Positions 49,920 through 62,759 of a stretch of 64,000 bases of DNA are shown here, one piece after another. Both the position numbers and the translations under genes were made by a program. The number at the start of each line of letters is the position of its first letter. The stretch's first letter is position 1. The notes under the pieces were generated by a model that had not been told where the DNA came from, did no database searches, and worked only from the letters and a program-made list of their open reading frames with translations. Source of the DNA: Paracentrotus lividus (Eukaryota; Echinodermata; Echinoidea; Camarodonta; Echinidae); NCBI GenBank assembly GCA_940671915.1, contig CALNVZ010003434.1:24133974-24197973 (forward strand). The letters are read 5' to 3'.

Positions 49920-51760
49920 GCGAGCACGAAGCGCGAGCTGAAAATTTTCTCATTAATAGTAACATAAAGTGGGGCAGTGTAGCATAATTTGAGCGCCAAA
50001 CAAGGGAGGGGCTTTAACTGGTTTGTTAAAGGGGGACGATGATGATGTAATGGCTATAGATAATACACACATGCATGCATGTGAGTATATATCTACTATA
50101 CATACTTTCAAATTCATTATGCGAGCGCGAAGCGCGAGCTGAAAGTTTTCTCAATATTAGTGACATGAAATGGGACATATATTGTAGAATAATGCAAACG
50201 CGAAACGAGGAAGGCATATCAATTCTAGTTGTAAACTTAAGGGGAAGAGGGCGCTATCACTCTACGCAAAGCGAACGCGGCCATAAACTTTTTGTAATTT
50301 GCACAGTTTTTCACTTTGTTTTCTTGATTATGGCGGCAACTACATTCAAAAAAAATGATCAATTGAATAAGTACGCTAAGAGTTTGAATTTTCAAAAAAT
50401 AGGAACTATTGCAAAGGGTGAAAAAAGTAGTCCTGTCACTTGAGTCAATTCGATCTGTCGATCAATTCCTGTAAATAGCCATATTGCTTCAACAGGCTCA
50501 TACGCGTTAGATCATCTTCCTCGTTACGCAAATTATATTAACCTTATGATCAAGCAGTTTTAGCTTGATTCTTCAGGCTTTCAAATTATGGTACATGTAT
50601 TTTCGATATGTGTTTAAAAAATACACTGCCTTCGACATTATCACAAATCGAATCCTTTACTCAGGCGGTCCACTCAATTTCCCATATACATGCCATATAC
50701 TGCATGTGGAGGCGTCTTCGCAAGATGTGACAAGATCCATTTTATCTAATCGTTAGGATATCATCTATGTGAATAAAGATCTGATTAACTTTAGGCAATG
50801 GTGTTATGGCTTGCCAATGTCTTTTTCCCAGATCTGGTCTGAAGCTCTACTACGAAATACTATGATAAAAGTTCAATTATTTATTTCTGATGGTCATGAC
50901 GGATTTCTCGAACGGATCGCTGGATAATACCTTTTACCGACGGAAGTTTTCTTAGGCGGTTTTTGACGCTAGTAATAATGCTGCATGTTGTCATCGGTCG
51001 CTTCCGGCCGTTTTAGCGCGGGTTTTGTTGGACTTAATTTGAGCGTTAATTTCTGCGCCGTCAGATGCATGTATTTCCACTAAACTCGATGAATGTAATG
51101 TTGCCGTTTCCCTCCTCAAATAATGGACGCGTCTTTATGTTAAGATTTAATGTCATACGTTAGATTTACATTTCACGTGGAGTAGAATTGATATGAGCTT
51201 CATCTGGTTTATTAAAGGGGGCCATCATGATGAAATGTCTATAGATAAATACACACATGCACATTATTATGGATATGAGTACTAGTATATCGTTGAATAA
51301 TAGGACTGTAATGCGAGCGCGAAGCGCGAGCTTCAAATTATCTCAATAATATTGAACTCTAACATGGTATTTGTTGCGTTACTATAAACGCGAAATTGAT
51401 GGAGGGCTAGGGGGCTTTAACTGGTGATTAGAAGCGGAAAATAATGACGTTAAGACAACAAACTCAAATCTATATAAATATGGACGAATTCCAGTTAGGG
51501 CAATATTGTGAGAGCGCGAAGCGCGAGCTGGAAATTTTCTCAATGATAATGACCTGATGAAACAAAATACTTGCAGCCTTATTGGAGCACGAAAAGGGGA
51601 GGGAGTTCGTGTTTTAAACGTACCATCGTGACGTTAATACATGCATACAAGATGAACAAAGACAAGTGCAGTTTGTACTATCTTAAATTATGCGAGCGCG
51701 AAGCGCAAGCTGAAAATTTTTTTCAGGCAATTTTAACAGTTAAATTGAGAGCAAAGTAGC
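49920..51760. repeat. Spaced array of an 18-bp mirror-symmetric CpG box
   Basis: Boxes of the form GCGAGCGCGAAGCGCGAGC followed by TGAAAATTTTCTCA stand at about 49,920, 50,121, 51,313, 51,511 and 51,692. Between them recur GGGAGGG(G)CTTTAACTGG and ACACATGCATGCATG segments in the same order, so each box belongs to a longer repeat unit, with spacings near 200 bp. A shorter-spaced group in the other orientation lies at 54,342-54,480. Confidence 0.75.
50330..50443 (+). CDS. Candidate first coding exon or small ORF, unrecognised
   Basis: ATGGCGGCAACTACATTC starts a 37-codon frame, MAATTFKKNDQLNKYAKSLN then FQKIGTIAKGEKSSPVT. The ATGGCGGC start is typical of animal genes. A possible donor, AAAGG|GTGAAA, at 50,417/50,418 would make it a first exon reading ...IGTIAKG. 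I do not recognise the protein, and no downstream exon was found in the window. It lies 1.3 kb from the divergent LRRC74A start. Confidence 0.3.
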   Translation: MAATTFKKNDQLNKYAKSLNFQKIGTIAKGEKSSPVT

Positions 51761-52934
51761 GACTAATTTGAAAAGAGGGCATTTAGCCCCCGGAGAATAG
51801 TGGAAGTGCATTATATAATCAATTGGTCCGAGTCCAGTATGTTACCTTGTCGATGAAGAGCCGAGATAAGTGTTACAGACTCTTCGTTAATTTTATCAAA
51901 ACCATTGTGGATTTTTTAGGGGGAATGTGCCTTCAGTTTTACTTATCGAGGCACCTGTCCCCTATGCACCCTGAGATCGGTGCCCCTGATTATCGTCAAT
52001 TAGAATGTTTGTTTGTTTTTGTTTTAATTGTGAATAGTGAAATATCTGAGCTTCAATTATCCATGTTATCTGCACGGTGTATTGTGTATTATACATGATT
52101 ACTAAAGTATATCAGGCACACACGAGGAAAATTAACGATAGAGTGAGAAAATTAGGGATTTTTTAGATGTCAGAAATATGCATATTAGACTGCAAAATAT
52201 TATAATAATGTCATAAAAGTGTTTTATATGATAACAAATTTGTAATAGATAGATTTATATGCACATAATATGATATTTTTTATTTTCTTGATATCAAAAT
52301 ATTGGGGGGATGATTGTACACACCATCCCCCCCTACCGAAATTATTGGGGGGGGGGATGCATCCCCCCATCCCCCCCCCCCCACAATCGACACCCATGGC
52401 TGCATGCAACGTGCATGCAACGCAGGCTACTTTGCATACGCGTGCCCTGTAGCCTACGACGTAGTGTGACCATGACGCATGAGGAGGTGCTTGAGATAAA
52501 GTTCGTATTTCATGAAATATTAACCGAACTGATTTCAAGTGAATCAGTTCGCGTGACATTGCGTTATTGAAATAATCATGTCACTGGGAAGATTGAACAT
52601 GTTGAAGGACCATCATGATAGTTCAAAACACTTTCAGCCTAATAATAAATGCCCTAATTTGGCAAAAGGAAGTAAGTGACAAAAGTGACATTTCCTGTAA
52701 AAGAGTAAAAGGTGTCCGTCATTTACATTGATGTCAATGTAATCTCCTAATGTCTTACCTTAAATATTTCAAAGATTGATAAGCTTTGAGACATGAAATT
52801 TGGACTGCAAAAAGATGGCACCACATATTATATGAAAACATTAAAAACTCAAATTTGGTGAGCATGTCACTTGCTTCCTTTTGCCAAATCAGATTGTTTA
52901 CACGACTAATTAAACTGTAATGCTAATAATGACA

Positions 52935-53091
52935 GGCGCAGATCCAGAGACGGTTTTTAACGGGGTGCAAAAAGATCCAGAGACGGTTTTTAACGGGGTG
53001 CAAAAAGATCCAGAGACGGGTTAACGGGTTGCAAAAAGGTAGCTAAAAAATTGTCCACGTCACGTTGGCAGGCTGATAAGCGGGGGGGGGG

Positions 53092-53125
<34 letters not shown>

Positions 53126-53247
53126 TTATTAGCATTTTTACGGGGTGCGTTAAGAAGGTCTATGTACAAAATATGTATGCTTATTTCCTTATCGTACGGG
53201 GTGCGCTAGCACCTTTAGCCCCCCCCCCCCCTGGATCCGCGCCTGAA
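52935..53247. mobile_element. MITE with AGGCGCGGATCCAG ends and internal 33-bp minisatellite
   Basis: CAGGCGCAGATCCAG at the left and CTGGATCCGCGCCTG at the right are inverted. Inside the left end the 33-bp unit GATCCAGAGACGGTTTTTAA... occurs three times (52,941, 52,974, 53,007), the last one shortened. A poly-A and poly-C/G runs interrupt the middle. Confidence 0.65.
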
Positions 53248-53280
53248 TGATACATTGTGGTGTACTGCCCCCTAAAAAGT

Positions 53281-53860
53281 TTTAAGGTTGAGTTTGAAGG
53301 GATTTAAATACAATTTAAGGAAAACTATAATATTGGGTATAGCGCTAGGGAAGATAGCATCAAATTTTAACGCTGATATTTGAAACAGTTCTTGGCATAT
53401 TCAAATGAGCAAGCTGATGATGTCACAGTCCAACTACTTTCTTTGTATTTTATTGTATGAAATACCAATTATCCAGATTTTCTGCTCCAAGGGCATAAAA
53501 CAGGAATAACTCATTGTGGAATGTTCAAGGTCACATAGTGCTTTTACTTATTTCAGTATGAGGGATAGATTTTTTTTTTATGCAATGTATGAAAAAATGA
53601 GATAAATAGGATTTCATATAATAAAATACACAAGAAGTAGTAAGACTGTGACTTCATCAGTTTTGCTTATTTGAATATCATGAATTATATGCATGAGGTT
53701 ATGCCAAGAACTGTTTCCTAAAAAAATTCAAAACCTAAGAAATTCATATCTTTGCTATTTCTCATCCGATTTTGATGAAATTTTCAGTGTTGGGCTTTTT
53801 AAATTTTTCTTTACTTTGCAAAATATTTAAATTTCAGCCTGGAGTCCTCTTTTAATTTAT
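53281..53860. mobile_element. Long fold-back MITE
   Basis: Left-arm segments CAGTTCTTGGCATATTCAAAT and GATGATGTCACAGTCC reappear inverted on the right (CATGAGGTTATGCCAAGAACTG; GACTGTGACTTCATCAG). The ends resemble each other (TTAAGGTTGAGTTTGAAGGG versus inverse TTAAAAGAGGACTCCAGG). No coding capacity. Confidence 0.6.
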
Positions 53861-54341
53861 TTTCATATTCCTCGCATCACATTTGTTTCACATGCACAAA
53901 AAACAACAACAACAACAAAACACCATTTTAGTAGATTATGAATACAAAAATAACAACTAAAGAAATGTGGAAATAACCATGTTAACATTTATTTAGTTAT
54001 ACAATCAGTCAAGTAACACAGCAAAAGTGACATGTATGTAAATATAAAGGCAACGATAATGTGGTGACCAACATGAGGATGCTCAACAAACACCTATAAA
54101 GATTATTTCATGAGGGCAGCGGCGGCGGAACCGGGGGGGGGGCAGGGGGCACCGTGGCGCCCCAACTTTTCATCCACTCTAAAAGTGCCCCTTTTCATGA
54201 CCAAAAAGGGCCCCTTTTCTTAGCTATTAAAATGCCATTTTTATACTCAAAAGGGGGCATATTTTATACTAAAAAGGGGCACTTTTAATGCTAAAAAGTG
54301 CCCTTTGTTATTCCATATGTCTTTTAAAATCCCAAATTTTC

Positions 54342-54480
54342 GGCTCGCGCTTCGCGCTCGCGGATAATAGGTCTATAATGCACAATTAACTAAAATTTCG
54401 GCTCGCGCTTCGCTCTCGCGGATACTAAATAGGGTATATTGAACAGTTAACTTAAATTTTCGGCTCGCGCTTCGCGCTCG
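54342..54480. repeat. Mirror-symmetric CpG box, three copies at 60-bp spacing
   Basis: TTTCGGCTCGCGCTTCGCGCTCG occurs at about 54,340, 54,398 and 54,460, separated by GATA-rich spacers. It is the opposite orientation of the boxes at 49.9-51.7 kb. Confidence 0.8.
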
Positions 54481-55483
54481 TATTCCTTTTGTTTATCAGT
54501 GATAAAACGCAAAGCCATTAAAATTCTTAAAAGGATAAATTTAAAGGCTAATTTTCTGCGCACCTCCTACTTATCCATATACTTTCCTCTTTAAGCTTCT
54601 GATTTCAAGTGCCCTTTTTTCAGAAAAAAATGCCCCCTTTCCATCGTGACACCCCACTTTCAAATTCGATCCGCCTCCTCTGGATGAGGGATTGTCTAAA
54701 TGTGAAATTTTTACTGATGCATTATTTCGAGTGTGAGACTTATTTCATATCCATCACTTCCAGCCACATTGGGACTCCAAACCCTTTCTTTCAGGGTTGG
54801 TAATACCAGGGGAGAGCGACATGCCCCAGAAAATTTCACATGTAAAAGTATGTACATAGTGAATAAATAAAAGCAAGAAAGAAAGTATTCCAAAAATGGA
54901 AAATCATTTCGTATAGTTTGCGAACTAATAATTAGGCCCCTAAAACTCGGAGATCGTGGGGAATGCGCGTTCTTCCTGAGCTCCATTGACTCGTACACAA
55001 TCGACAGTGGCCTACGCATGGGTCGGACTACTGGGGATTAACATTCGGACAGCACGAACATGACGAAGTTGACCGAATTCAGTCAGTAAATAGGGTCAGT
55101 AGCTTCGGATTCTCGAGTCCTCAACAATTCTTAGTTTATAGACTCTCAACATGCTCAACGGGGAGGACTTGTATAATGCTCCTTTTCAAAAACAAAACAT
55201 AGGTTAGATTTACTTCGGAATTCTTTTAGTTAGTCTAGCCATGAAGGAAGACGCGTTGTCGCTGAAGATTACGCAACACACCTCAGGCTCTGCATGCCAT
55301 GTCATTATTTCATCCGAGATAAGGTCATTTCCCCATGATTTATCAATTATACGTCCCTTTAGTATAATTTGACAACAATCTTGATAAAATTTGTGGCTAC
55401 TCGGAAACTATGAAAAGGCAACCAATACTAATTTACTTCAAGGTGTAAACTGTTCTTGACCATTATGTAACCACACTGCTTGT

Positions 55484-56300
55484 TTAAATGTTACATGGTT
55501 CTGACTCAAGTCCGTCCCTCCTGCATCGTGTATCTGGGTCCAATTGTACAAATTTATCTGCAATGGAAGGTCTGGCATGATGGTGCCCGTTGTATTCCTG
55601 ATCGGCACCTTTCGATACCTCCGACGCCATGCCCGTCGTCTCGGGGTTAAACGAGCAGTCGACGCGGTGGCACTTCAGCACGACGAATAGGAACTTCTTA
55701 TATCCTTTCCTGAAGTTCTCATTGGTCAATCCGTATATGACGCTGTTGATACTGCTATTGAAATGCGCGAGAAACGCCACCGACATGTACACACTTCCAG
55801 GAACCACGTTACCTCTGTCAACCAATACCAGCAGCGGTTCAGGGAACCAGAAAATTGCGTAGGCAAGGACCAGTAGCGATATCGATCGCAAGAGTTTGAC
55901 GTCCGTCTGTCGAAGTTTCTTCTTGATTTGCGATTTTCCTGACGGCGACGTTGCGAACTTTTTAAGCTCGTGGCTCGAAGAGTATGCGTAAATGTATATC
56001 CCGATATAGCTACACGATATGACCACGATCGGTAACCCAACAGCCATTACCGTTAGGAAAGCGATGTAACTCAAATCGCCGCGAATATCGTAAGTACACA
56101 TCTTGAATTCCTCGATGAATTTGTGGCTGTTCCATCCCGTGAAGTTAGGAATATCAAGAATAACTCCACCAATCCATGGAATAATCAGATGAAGCCATAG
56201 GTTACCTTTGTTATAGATTCTCCTGTAAGACAGGCGATGGCGTATCGCGACGTATCGATTGAGGGCTATCGATGCTATACTCCAGAGAGAACACGCGCAG
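55484..56300 (-). CDS. Class A GPCR, melatonin-receptor-like, last exon (TM3 end to C-terminus)
   Basis: An 817-bp exon with acceptor CGATAG|CTGCGC (phase 1 codon completion) runs to TAA at 55,486-55,484. It encodes the end of TM3 with the NRY variant of the DRY motif (SIALNRYVAIRH), as in melatonin receptors. TM4 follows (LWLHLIIPWIGGVILDIP), an extracellular-loop-2 Cys (FKMCTYD), TM5 (YIAFLTVMAVGLPIVVISC), TM6 with FWFPEP, and TM7 with NSVIYGLTNENFRKGYKKF, matching the melatonin-receptor NAIIYGLLNQNFRKEY. The hydrophilic tail is His/Asp-rich. It is a plasma-membrane receptor coupled to G proteins; the ligand cannot be told from sequence. Exons for TM1-TM3 are not seen before 64,000 and probably lie beyond. 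The related invertebrate 'moody/tre1-like' group is an alternative label. Confidence 0.85.
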
Positions 56301-56636
56301 CTATCGAGAAAAGAAAGAAAGGAAATTATTATAATTTAAGATGTACATGAATTCTACAATGCCGCGTTTACATTTGGTCTACGATCATTGGACAATCACC
56401 TTTAATATTGTTATTGTAAAGGGCCTTTCGTAATTGCTCTTGCGATCGTTTGCGGTCATTTGGTCACAATATATAGCGTAATATGGTCAAGATATGGGCT
56501 TCGCGTGCGAAGTGGGGGGGGGACATAAGCTCATTGCAATCCTTTCAATCATCGATCACCACCTGGGCGTTATCGTGCGATGAACTTAGCATTCCTCCAC
56601 ATATAGCCAATTTTCGACGCAAGCTTCCTTTACTAA

Positions 56637-57864
56637 TTAGGCCATGGTCTTAGGGTCGAAACCCTGCACCCCCCCCCTTGCCAACTTCATGTTCCATGGG
56701 TATCCTCATGTACTATGGTCTGGTGAATCTGGAAAAAATGAGTTTTAACAAAAAAAAACTCATTCCCGAGGGACCCCCTCATTGCGAGTATTTTGACCAC
56801 GCCGACACTTTCGCTCACCTGACAAATGGTCACTATTATTAAGTATGTAAAAGAAAAAGAACAATCCGAAAAAACTTTCCCAGATAATCATTTTGTATGG
56901 AGACATAGTGACCCCTCAAAATGTTCGGTCTTGAGATAGGTTACAAGGGGGAGTATAAATCATTTGCGAATTAATAGTACGTAATGTCACGAATGAGACG
57001 GTCAAAATGGTACAGAATTTGACCCTCCTGGCAGCAGAACGCTTTTTTCCGGTTAAGAAAATGATGATTAACCAAAGTTTTCTCAATTATGTCATAAATT
57101 GTATGATGCATTAGCCAAAAGGTTAATGTAATAGAGCTCAAGCAGAATTTGATTCCTCTTTATCTTGACATTATAAACAGCCATGCTCATGAATGTGCTC
57201 ACGCATGACCGCGCGTAGCGTCATTTACGAAAACGTACGTATGTACCATTTTTACCAAAAATTAGTCCATTTCCTGTATTATGTCTGCCATACTGCTACG
57301 ACGTGTGCTATATGCATGTGTAATCAGCTTAAAAACAGAGATCAACTTATTTTGATTTAGAAATTGTAAGAACATAATAACAATGATGCCAATGAATTTG
57401 TCAGGTCACTCTGATGCACACATGACGCAATATGTAACACACATTTTATCCTTTAGCAAACGGTTGCTAGTTAACTTTATTCTCCCTAGCAACATGGCTA
57501 TATAATGATCTTGTTATTCAAAGAAAAAGATTTCATATAAAACAGTTTCTGTGAGCTCAAATTAGTATTCCATTGCAGTTCACTCCACTGCACCATAGTT
57601 ATAGGCTGGTAACGGTTGCTAAGCAAACATATTTTAATCATCAAATTTGGAGCATAGCAACCCATTATCTTCTAACTACTACACAACAAAGATTGAATCA
57701 AAGTACATGATAAATGTGTTAAAGTGACCTCCATGACTTTTAAAAATTATATCCATGTATAACCATGGTCTGGTGAATAAACACAAACATCAAGCCCACA
57801 CACACCCTCAAATCTCCTCGCACCCTCCACACTTGCACACACCCAGACACACCCACATCCACAC

Positions 57865-57899
<35 letters not shown>

Positions 57900-57900
57900 C
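56637..57900. repeat. Left terminal inverted repeat of the 7.3-kb element
   Basis: Pairs with 62,760-63,977 in inverted orientation. Landmarks in order are GTCGAAACCCTGCACCCCC, TATCCTCATGTA, CTCATTCCCGAGGGACCCCC, TAACGGTTGCTAAGCAAA and a CA-rich inner end. Confidence 0.8.
57805..57900. repeat. CA-rich tract with (CA)n
   Basis: An ACAC-rich stretch with about 14 uninterrupted CA units at 57,867-57,896, at the inner end of the left terminal repeat. Confidence 0.85.
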
Positions 57901-60900
57901 ACACCACACCATCACACATAAGTTTATTTAAAAGTCCCCGTGACTTTTTGATATAATTATGTCATGAACCTAATGTTCTGAATGAAATATAACCAATCAC
58001 AGAACAAGCACCACACACACACCACATACACTCTTCTTCTCTCTCTCTCACCACCTTTCCACCTCACCTTCAAAGAAACACCCACCCCCCCCCAAACCAC
58101 ATCATACACATAATTTTATGAAGTCACCCATATCCCTCCGTCTATGCACGAGAAATGTTAGATTATATTGTCTCTCGGAGCTTTGTAGTAATTAAACAAA
58201 GTTAGCCCTGAACCGATCAGTTTCTTATGTATACAACAATTAAGGCCCCTTTGATAAATGTTGACATTCTTATATAAGCACTGTTCTATCCAAAATGTGG
58301 ATCCGACTTTAAAAATTTAACACGTATAATCAATGGACTGTAGCTCGCCCCAATAGAAGGATTCATTTAAAGTTGAATATGATCATTTAACGAATCGATT
58401 GGAAAGAGTTAAAATATGACCGGAGAAAACCTTATATTATTAAAAATTACACCTACCATTCTAGGATGCATTCACTTTGCTCACCTATTGATTCAGTACC
58501 CCTTTTCAAAGGAATGTCCTATTCTGAATACCCTCAGGGTACCTTTCACATTTGAGCGACTTGTCACTGTGGCTATCTTCTCATTATCTCGCCTCCTTCC
58601 CTTTCCCAAACCTCATTTAAAGGATAAAAAGAAAACATAACAAACAAATCATTATGTTAACGACACCAAAGTGACAAGCCATTTTAAGGTTAACCCCAGA
58701 TCTTGCAATGGGGTTTATAAAATATTGGAAAAAATCATTCTTAATTTTAACCCGTTCTACATGTCCGTAATTTATGTATCGGATCATAGTTTAGGTTCAG
58801 GTCTTCGATTGAGGTATCTTTCTTTAGTTATTGTTCCAAACCTGGCCTGTAAGATGACCATAGCACATGAAAAAGAGTAGTTGCCATGCTTTTTGCATTC
58901 TCACTTTCACAGGTCTCTTCTGATCAATCCGTTCACTACGATCTACTTTTTATTGATCACTATCCCAGTAGGTCGCGACTCTGCATAATCTGATCTGACA
59001 ATTTCTTAAAGTATAATCCAACAAATTTCTCAGCATACTCTTATCCCCCCACTTGTCTGGTTCTATTGCCCAGCCACGCTCCATCTATAAATTAGATGTA
59101 GACGTGTCTGGCTAATAGAAAAACCACGAGTCTTAAAGCCCAAGTTGGCATAAGAGTTGTAATGCCTGAGAAATCTGTGATATTACTTAAGAAATTGTCA
59201 ATACAGACAAATTTGTCTAGAGATTCTATTGTAGGTACATTTGTGGCAAGCTTCCAGATTCTTGCCTTGAAAGGTAAACATTGACGCAATGCTGTTCTAT
59301 GATCGGCTTTCTGCATTGAAAGGCCGTGTGCCAAAAGCAAAGTATTTCTTTCTTCTGTAAATACTTGTCCACCACTCATTATTCAGCTTCGCTGATTATT
59401 CTTTTTCCCATACAAGCTGTTGATACATTCTCTCATTTCATTCCAATCTGCCCAAGCTCCTCCATCACGTTGACATACACCTTATACCCTGCATGATCTT
59501 GATTCCTATTTTTCCGGGTGGTGGCCGGGCCCATTAAGTATCCTTTTATCTTTGAAAGTCTTTTTTTTCTTTCAATCGTCGACTTTGATTCCAGTATAGA
59601 CTTTCTTATCCTCCTCTAGTTATTTTATTCAAATTTTTCCTTTATGCACTTTGTGCTATTACAGCCGTAAATGCATTAAGACTAATAAGCAGACCAGTAA
59701 CAAGAGTACAAGGTCACATGCTAGGATGTGAAACATCAATACAACAGTCTTCTGTTGTCTTCCTTCACCGGTCTCAAGAGCATGTTTGATCCCTTCTAAT
59801 GACTCTTCTAATGACGTAGTATTAATGAAGGAGTATGAAGAAGATGTCGAATCGGGCTCCTCACCCTAACAACTGGAATCCACGTTTCTTTAGACTACAA
59901 GATGTCACAGCACGTCCAGCATGTAAGTTTCTCCCTGTTGTTTAGAAGGCCAAATATCTATTCGACACAAGTTTCCTTTTCCATCAGGACTAGAAAGACC
60001 CAATTTGTTGTGATGTATGATAACTTCATGAGGCCACAGTACTGCTGAGGTTCAACACTGCCTTCAATTCTCGTAAGAGAATTCTTACAAAACTGCACCT
60101 TGTGTCATTCATTCTTTCCAATCCTTTTGCATCTTGTCAATCGTTTGTCTTCACCCAACTCAGTTTGTTCACGACGGCCTCGTCGCATTCTTCTCTACAC
60201 CTCTCCACAGACTCTCTCTGGTCGATGTCAGTATTACATTGTAAACACAATATGTTTGCGTTAAAGGCACAATGATTACTATTTTTTGAAATATCCCAAG
60301 GTGGCTGGATTTCAAGTAGAGTTGTGGGATTACAGCATTGCCATCTTCAGTTGAACTTTTGTCCTCCCTGGGGATCATCAGGTTAACTTTGCATCATGAA
60401 GAAGAGAAATCCTTTGGATTTGTCTTTTAGCGCAAGAAATCAATCTGTGTAAAGTTTACGCTTATCCAAGTTAGGCCGATCTTCACTGAGAGATCGCAAT
60501 GCATTGTATCCAATACTCTAGTGAAATCTTCAGCCACCTTCAGGCGAAATTTTCCCAACTAGCATTCTAGCTCTGCCCCTTCTAGTCAATAAGTTAGTGC
60601 TTAGTACTGGACTATGACAGAGCGAGTCGATGAAGGACGGTACCGAGAAGATTCCGACAGGGCGTCAGTAAACAAACTTGATGTGTGAAACAAAGAGGCT
60701 AAACGACTGGAAACAGTTATCTTCCAATGATGACTAAACTAAGGGCAATTGGTAAGACTTCTATAATGAGGATGAAGCCAGTTGTACCTCAACAGAAAAC
60801 TCGTCAGTTCATGAAGTTATTCTCATTGCCGACCAAAATGTGGTCTTTTCAACTAACTCCTGATGGAAAAGGAATACTTTGTCCTACTAATGTGTTGCAT

Positions 60901-62759
60901 TCTATACAGGAGAAACTTACTCCCGTGTAGTGCTGTACATCTGTACGCTAAGATAGCTGATATTAAAGTTTGTTGGGAGAGGATCCCCGATGCCTACATC
61001 TTCTTCACTCCTCCTCCATTTATAAAACTACTCGTTAGAATAAGTCTGTAGAAGGGATCAACAACATGAGTCTACCAGACCAGTAAGGCAACATAAGAGT
61101 CTGTATTGATGTTACCACCCGAGCCTATGTCCCTTACATCTGGTTAATGTCTCGCCCTATTAGTCTTAGAGGGATGCATAAAAGTAAAACCATTGTAGAT
61201 GATATTCAAATCACATTTATTCGATTTAGCTTATATTTAACCAATTAATTAATATAAACAGCATTACATGTAGGGTCAGCTTTACTTCATAGATATCAAT
61301 GATTTCATACTTCAAATTTTTATAAACCAAACCCCGGATGGTTTATTAAAACCCTGCGCTTCTCCACATAGCACATAACAACACCCATTTCCTGTGGTAT
61401 ATCCCCTTCCTAGCAGCAACCCTCTGAGCTAGCAGCAGGAGTTTACTTGTTCTATTCAGCTGTAGCTGTGTTTGGCTATTGTTTGTGACTGTTTAGTAGT
61501 TAAATGTACTTCATTTGATCTGAACTTTCGCAGTTAGTGTTTTTTGTTTTATGTTGGCAACAATATGATTTATTAAATCTCGATCTGATTGCTCTTGTGT
61601 TTTCTTGAAAGTCTCAATCCCTTAAAATGCATTTACAGGCTGAATACACAAGTGCATTAAAGGAAATTTGAATGTCCGAGGAATTTAAAGAACACTGCAG
61701 GGTAATTCAAAGTATATTTCAACGGGATGGAAGCGAGCTTGGCAGTTGACCAATGAAAACGAACAATGTAAATTGACGGATTGTATATGGAACAAGAATA
61801 TCGTGAAGCGAATAATCTTCAATTGATAACTTTGCAGGCTAAGGTAGTGGACAAGTACTACAGAAGAAAGAAAACACTTTGATTTGGCAACACTGCCTTC
61901 ATGATAGAGAGCGTTCTTGAGGCAAGGCATGTGGTGTCATGTAGCTTTCAGGCAGAATCTGGAAGCTTGCCACAAATGACCTAGATCACACATACCTTAC
62001 CCACCCAGAACCCTCTAACTTAATATATGACATGGTTGGCAATAGAAACGAGATTTCATGAAGCCAAGTTAACGGATGAAGTGTATGCCTGAGAAATTGT
62101 CAATACAGATGATTCAGAGATACGACCCTGATAGTGAACTCATGTTGAATGCGATCTCATTGATAGGACTTTGGCAGAAAAGTGGCTGTTGAATGTGCCC
62201 AATGACTTTTTAAAGTTTAATATAGACAGCAGAGGACTGCAAAATCACTGCTTCATTTAAACCAAAAAATATTGAATCGAAGATACGAACTCACACTATA
62301 CCTGATGCAAATGTACAGACCAATTAAGAACTGAATGTAAAGTATTTTTTTCCAACATCTTTTTCACCCATTGCAAGATCTGGCTGTTGTACACATTAAA
62401 AATGCATTGTCAACTTTGTTTCTTAACATAATAATTAATTTTTATGTTTTGTTTTTCCTTTTCAAGAGGAGTGGGAAAGGAAGGAGTTAGAAATAAATGA
62501 GGATGTATGATGATGGATGATTGATGATGGTATATGATTGATACTAATAATCAATAATAACATTTACAGACTTACTGGTGTCGGAGTCGTAACTAATTAA
62601 TACAATACAATAACTCGCGGAGCAAATAACCAAAATAATATCTGCTTATACACACCGTATGTTTTGGTAATTAGGGGTTACAAGATATTCTCATTTTTGT
62701 TGGTTGATTTTTTCCGGTGTCCTGGCCGAGCGGGGAGCGGATTAGGGAGACCTTAATAA

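Larger units (their letters stand above)
50444..55483. other. Intergenic region with repeats
   Basis: No supported gene. It contains the mirror-box repeats, C/G homopolymer runs near 52,320-52,385, two MITE-like elements (52,935 and 53,281), and a repeat-rich stretch at 54,110-54,680 with GTGCCCCTTTT-type motifs. The last few hundred bases are presumably the GPCR 3' UTR. Confidence 0.6.

Noticed and set aside
51823-52098. 91-residue plus-strand open frame
   Set aside because: No recognisable domain, borders on repeats, and composition like the surrounding noncoding DNA.
54711-55019. 102-residue minus-strand open frame downstream of the GPCR
   Set aside because: It lies in probable 3' UTR/intergenic DNA; no family resemblance.
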